9,490 nucleotides of DNA from Bin5 sp034428395 (GTDB lineage Bacteria > Chloroflexota > Anaerolineae > Caldilineales > Caldilineaceae), in the NCBI GenBank assembly GCA_034428395.1, contig DAOUHX010000320.1, positions 1 to 9,490 on the forward strand, written 5' to 3'. This document shows, piece by piece, positions 7,601-9,490 of this stretch (position 1 is the first letter of the stretch; the number at the start of each line of letters is the position of its first letter). Under the pieces are notes generated by a model that was not told where the DNA came from, did no database searches, and saw nothing but the letters and a program-made list of their open reading frames with translations. The translations under genes were made by a program, and so were the position numbers.

Positions 7601-8527
7601 GTCAAGAACATTGAACGTGTCCAAGGCGATGAGCGCGACGCCATAATTCTCAGCGTGGGCTACCACAAGGACGTCAATGGGAAACTACCCTATCGCTTTG
7701 GCCCGATTCTTCAGGAAGGCGGCGAACGGCGACTCAACGTGGCTGTCACACGCGCCCGTTTCCGTCTCACTCTCATCTCTTCATTTAGTCATCATGACAT
7801 GAATCCCAGGCGCTCATCCGCAAAGGGTGTCGATCTGCTCAGAAAGTATCTTGAATATGCTGCTTCTGGTGGAGAGAACCTGGGTTCTAACTTACTTGAC
7901 GTGCCTCTCAACCCATTTGAGCTTGCCGTCAAAGATGGACTTGACCGCCGTGGCATCCCGCATACGCCCCAATACGGCGTTTCCGGCTATCGTATAGACT
8001 TCGCCTGTGCCCATCCTGACGAGCCAGGCCGCATGGTTCTCGCCATTGAAGCCGATGGCGCCAGCTATCACTCCGTTCCCACTGCTCGTGACCGCGACCG
8101 TCTACGACAGCAGGTGCTTGAGAGCAAAGGCTGGCGTTTCCACCGAATTTGGTCGACTGCATGGTTCCGTGACCGAGAGGCAGAGCTCGACAGAGCTGAG
8201 GAGGCGTGGAAACAGGCTATCAAAGCGTCAAGCAATGGCGAGCCGCAGTCAAACCAGGAATCACGACTTTACGCGCCACCAAGAACCCCGCTGCCACAAC
8301 GTGGCCCGCGCCCAAGCGTTCCCCGCAAAGGAACGAGAGGCTACGACAGTATCACCGATTACCGCCACGGGCAGCTTGTGATCCTTGCCCGCTGGATTGA
8401 GTCCGACACGCTCTTACGGACCGACGACGACTTGATCCGGGAGATGATGATAGAGCTTGGATTTAGGCGCTCAGGGAAACGCATCAATGACGCGTTGAAA
8501 AAGGCAATTAAGGATGCTCGCCGCTAG
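4667..8527 (+). CDS. DUF4011-like/SF1 helicase/Vsr-type nuclease fusion (Hhe-like defence protein)
   Basis: A 1286-residue cytosolic protein that should couple ATP-driven movement on nucleic acid to DNA cleavage. Residues 1-170 look like DUF4011: WQKDLVDTSGRNRLRRFRD near the start, then LEEKGIETLFAGIGLATW and a VILLPLSVE strand. The SF1 helicase core has Walker A GPPGTGKS (303-310), motif Ia from F329, DEASQ (785-789), GDSHQLPP (809-816), an acidic linker DDDEDEDEGD, WHYRSRDD from W860, VQGDERD (985-991) and RRLNVAVTRAR (1021-1031). A Vsr/DUF559/MTES_1575-type PD-(D/E)xK nuclease follows: YRIDF with D1111, AIEADG with E1128 and D1130, H1135, then HRIWST (1159-1164). The end (1226-1286: TDYRHGQLVILARWIESD, LRTDDDLIREMM, GFRRSGKRI) is a small helical domain I do not recognise as DUF3320. 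All catalytic residues look intact. An upstream in-frame stop makes the ATG at 4667 the first possible start. Published Hhe proteins with this order act against phage; that function is inferred here. Confidence 0.9.
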   Translation: MPRPNAARIEAVVRATERWQKDLVDTSGRNRLRRFRDLKTGTLDLTPGRAVGLDVTMLDRLIADKPVRLGDLFPYKAFASAAFDDARRRLIAIHKTALTNLEEKGIETLFAGIGLATWKIESGTPPNAPVILLPLSVESTGAAIRDFRIKVAGDAHLNPVLAHILRSEHDIDTVNEQAAVVENASTSLDGFLALIDKLALSWKGLPDLVIDRRAVVANFSYSTMPLVNELGQNGELFAASDIVAAIAGDGEAREALASRICDPNPYQPDIDPPSNEFLILDADSSQHEAINRVLGGESLVIQGPPGTGKSQTIANLITSLIAKGKRVLFVAEKRAAIEAVTKRLEIVGLSDLVMDMHGGISSRRDFARTLHASLEHVATIPAHDYSPLHRRLQACRNSLIENNAALHTPRAPWNLSVFDLRERLLAIPECAHTKLRISTKAAQAIYTEGFERLARGTEEWVGLGGHELAEKHPEWWRSSITTPEEARQAFELVSGFVDNLLPSARDALFAALDETKLSRPATVVEWGRTARFLLVASGPRWARIWTQVVSREYRKARQALGAPSSLSLAPELLSRLKESVNALIAGFSNLAAVAGIDELDVMSHTDLALTLDRMVSGRIAVANLPRIRKLEAQFETAGIENVIEQVGKDIPKEYSVCAVEYAWLGRILDDLEFEDRRIAAFDSGTHSRHRDEYVETDCQHRDSTPLRVRRLTAEAIIAAMNSHPEQATLVRKEAAKKRRHLSVRQLWGKAPHVLSTLHPCWTMSPILAAEMIPAGLQLFDVVIFDEASQIPPAEAIGSLARAPQTVIAGDSHQLPPTSFFGRGPGDDDEDEDEGDLSLTRDIESLLDAAGALLRDKTLQWHYRSRDDRLIAFSNNHIYGGALTAFPGAIVSTPVTHHLIPYRPILGVRGTRSNPDEVEKVVDLVLKHASESPHETLGVIAFGQHHADNIDNALVRRLGELHDPSLDEFFSEKNEERFFVKNIERVQGDERDAIILSVGYHKDVNGKLPYRFGPILQEGGERRLNVAVTRARFRLTLISSFSHHDMNPRRSSAKGVDLLRKYLEYAASGGENLGSNLLDVPLNPFELAVKDGLDRRGIPHTPQYGVSGYRIDFACAHPDEPGRMVLAIEADGASYHSVPTARDRDRLRQQVLESKGWRFHRIWSTAWFRDREAELDRAEEAWKQAIKASSNGEPQSNQESRLYAPPRTPLPQRGPRPSVPRKGTRGYDSITDYRHGQLVILARWIESDTLLRTDDDLIREMMIELGFRRSGKRINDALKKAIKDARR

Positions 8528-8622
8528 CCCGCGTCTGTGTCGAGCGTTTCCACGGCAATGCCCCACGTCTCGTTAAGCCAATGCTCGCCCGCCTCTTTGA
8601 TCTACGAGAGCTTCTCAGTCTG
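8524..8622 (-). pseudogene. Short C-terminal scrap of an unidentified protein
   Basis: On the minus strand a coding-like run reads FDAQTEKLS, then a TAG, then IKEAGEHWLNETWGIAVETL and a short acidic end before a stop. Its stop (TAG, 8526-8524) overlaps the helicase stop on the opposite strand through the shared CTAG. Amino-acid composition and codon pattern look like real coding sequence, but there is no start and one internal stop. I do not recognise the family. It probably marks a gene cut off at the edge of the helicase segment. Confidence 0.3.
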
Positions 8623-8623
8623 C

Positions 8624-8739
8624 GCGTCAAACGGCCGCAAATTAGTTGCCATCATTGTGCCCTGTCATCGCATCATCGGCAGCGGAGGACGCGCCAAGCT
8701 GACCGGCTACGGCGGCACGAGTGTGTGCTGCTGGCGTGA
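8624..8739 (+). pseudogene. Decayed 3' fragment of a second ogt
   Basis: Reads ASNGRKLVAIIVPCHRIIGS, then GGRAKLTGYGG, matching residues from about 120 of the intact Ogt at 3433-3936, including the catalytic PCHR. Aligned by eye, the first 90 bases differ from the intact copy at about 16 positions. After GGCTACGGCGG, 31 bases present in the intact gene are missing; the sequence then resumes at CACGAG and stays similar through the TGA at 8737-8739 and the purine-rich bases after it. The deletion removes the GGLWRKEWLLR helix and shifts the frame. No homology to the first 118 residues is seen upstream. The product cannot be functional. Confidence 0.85.
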
Positions 8740-8795
8740 GGGAGAAGGGGAGGGGTGCAAGTGGCTGATAGTTCGTGCAGTTATTTCTACTGAGG

Positions 8796-8821
8796 GATTG
8801 AGTCGGAGTGTAGACTCGATT
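8796..8821. other. Weak stem-loop
   Basis: GATTGAGTC (8796-8804) can pair with GACTCGATT (8813-8821) around an 8-base loop if two G-U pairs are allowed. There is no T-run after it, so it is not a convincing terminator. It lies in the otherwise featureless stretch between the ogt fragment and the ATPase remnant. Confidence 0.2.
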
Positions 8822-8877
8822 GGCGGTCGCGGACGATGCAAACAGGGATTCGCTGTATGCAGTAGGGGTAGGTAGAC

Positions 8878-8902
8878 GCGCTGTGGGGGGATTACGGCTT
8901 CC
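8878..8902 (-). repeat. 25-bp direct repeat, left copy
   Basis: Matches 9424-9448 at 22 of 25 positions; the shared core is GGGGGGAT.ACGGCTTCC on the plus strand. On the minus strand both copies can be read as (E)AVIPP(Q/R)R, which resembles a strand near the active site of IS5-type transposases (AVIPPR). This short motif alone is not enough to call a transposase, so it may be a piece of a decayed element or an intergenic repeat. It lies about 80 bp beyond the end of the ATPase remnant. Confidence 0.5.
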
Positions 8903-8979
8903 AACATTGTGCTTTTTCCAAGTAGAAGCCTATCCCGGTCTAAAGTCCGCTACCTTTCTAATCTCATTAGGGACTTCCA

Positions 8980-9249
8980 TTAGGCAGACGGCTCCAGAGT
9001 ATACATTGTTTTCCGCCGTTGGAAAGCCTCTTCACCACCTTCCACATGGTAGATGATGAGTTCCCTTTGGTCGAACCGATCTTAAGAACCAGTCCCGGCA
9101 ATTTGACCGTTTTGGGCATCAGCTTGCAGAGCAATTATCTGTTCAGCGTCGGCTGATACCAAGATGTTTGCGTTGCGAGTCGCAAAGATGCACTGTCTTC
9201 TTCCTCTGTCCGACCTAAGTGAGGTAACAATCCCGTCTTCGATGCTTGG
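8980..9249 (-). pseudogene. C-terminal remnant of an SMC/TrlF-like ATPase with an in-frame stop
   Basis: Reading leftward from about 9246 the minus strand encodes SIEDGIVTSLRSDRGRRQ, then CIFATRNANILVSADAEQI and IALQADAQNGQIAGTGS. A TAA at 9084-9082 interrupts, and the same frame continues DRFDQRELIIYHVEGGEEAF and QRRKTMYTLEPSA to a TAA at 8982-8980. The segment RQ.IFATRNANI...DAEQIIAL followed by GS.D and EGGEEAFQRR is what I know as the tail of SMC-like, TrlF-type ATPases, where FATRNAN replaces the H-loop region. The Walker A, signature and Walker B parts are absent, so only the last 88 codons survive. Such ATPases are often found in defence or repair clusters. The plus-strand mirror frame is open for about 60 codons but shows no family pattern. 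Confidence 0.6.
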
Positions 9250-9401
9250 CGCGTGAAGAGCATCGCTCGATCGCTATCCGGGCGAACGGCAGCGAACTTG
9301 TGGATGCGGCTGTCCTGGACGCCGACTTCAAGGTCCAGTGAGAGGCAATGGAACGAGAGAGGGTCGTCCTTTTCCGACGGGGTTGCTAAGCGGCTTGTCA
9401 T
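9250..9401 (-). pseudogene. N-terminal remnant of a DEDD-exonuclease-like protein (possible RecQ-like helicase head)
   Basis: From the ATG at 9401-9399 the frame gives a short polar leader and then FHCLSLDLEVGVQDSRIHKF followed by AAVRPDSDRAMLFTRQ. LSLDLEV followed by RIHKFAAVR resembles motif I (DxE) of DEDD 3'-5' exonucleases, as found at the start of some long RecQ-family helicases. After about FTRQ the same frame runs on for another 40 codons, but that part is the ATPase remnant read out of frame, so the join at about 9250 is a deletion or recombination junction. Exonuclease motifs II and III are missing. An alternative ATG exists at 9419-9417. Family assignment is tentative. Confidence 0.4.
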
Positions 9402-9423
9402 AGTCCCGTAGTGCAACAATGTC

Positions 9424-9448
9424 GCGCCGCGGGGGGATGACGGCTTCC
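9424..9448 (-). repeat. 25-bp direct repeat, right copy
   Basis: Partner of 8878-8902, with three mismatches. On the minus strand it reads IAEAVIPPRRDIVALRDYDK when extended to the left, a little more transposase-like than the left copy. The pair encloses the ATPase tail and the exonuclease head, about 520 bp in all. The window ends 42 bases further on, so whether a longer element continues to the right cannot be seen. Confidence 0.5.
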
Positions 9449-9490
9449 GCTATCCTGCTTCTCACATCTTTACAACTACCCACCTGCCTG

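Noticed and set aside
8537..8875. 112-codon plus-strand frame as a gene
   Set aside because: Only its middle is ogt-like; the ends are out-of-frame or unrelated sequence around a frameshifted remnant.
8971..9152. Plus-strand frame open for about 60 codons with an ATG near 9049
   Set aside because: It is the mirror frame of the ATPase remnant; the minus strand shows the recognisable FATRNAN and EGGEEAF patterns and the plus strand shows none.
1..9490. CRISPR array, tRNA or rRNA genes
   Set aside because: No regularly spaced repeats and no cloverleaf or rRNA-like conserved segments were seen on either strand.

Overview
The window comes from a bacterium of moderately high GC content. A lipoprotein-type M1 peptidase, an Ogt-type alkyltransferase and RecQ-like gene scraps would fit a Chloroflexota-like or other environmental genome, but nothing here fixes the taxon and I hold that weakly. 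The region looks like accessory DNA: two candidate defence loci sit either side of a DNA-repair gene, followed by a stretch of broken gene pieces. No rRNA, tRNA, CRISPR array or intact transposase was recognised.

Layout. (1) Positions 1-1150, minus: most of a secreted M1-family metallopeptidase lipoprotein, running off the left edge just after its zinc site. (2) 1151-1264: a short spacer with a cluster of GAGTTG motifs in both orientations. (3) 1265-3188, minus: a two-gene operon with an 8-bp start/stop overlap. The first gene is an AAA/ABC-type (AAA_15/AAA_21-like, OLD/RecF-like) ATPase and the second a small TOPRIM/DUF4276-like protein. ATPase plus TOPRIM pairs of this kind (PARIS, OLD-type systems) are known anti-phage modules. 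(4) 3189-3432: an AT-rich divergent intergenic region with a good extended -10 for the next gene. (5) 3433-3936, plus: an intact Ogt/MGMT-type O6-alkylguanine-DNA alkyltransferase. (6) 3975-4340, minus: the C-terminal piece of what may be a RecQ-like helicase. (7) 4341-4666: an AT-rich gap without a recognisable gene. (8) 4667-8527, plus: a 1286-residue protein with a DUF4011-like N-terminus, a full SF1 helicase and a Vsr/MTES_1575-type nuclease. This is close to the architecture known as the Hhe (helicase-DUF4011-Vsr) defence protein. (9) 8524-9490: remnants only. They are a short minus-strand C-terminal scrap, a second and broken 3' part of ogt, the tail of an SMC/TrlF-like ATPase with an in-frame stop, the head of an exonuclease-like protein, and two copies of a 25-bp repeat. 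Positions 8740-8979 hold only one repeat copy and a weak stem-loop.

How it fits together. The helicase-nuclease gene is bracketed by two ogt 3' ends (one intact, one decayed) and by two minus-strand scraps that could be the tail and head of one RecQ-like gene. This suggests a turnover site where a defence gene replaced or interrupted resident genes. The ATPase-TOPRIM operon on the other side of ogt may be a second, independent defence unit. The functional assignments rest on motifs read by eye; the insertion history is inference.
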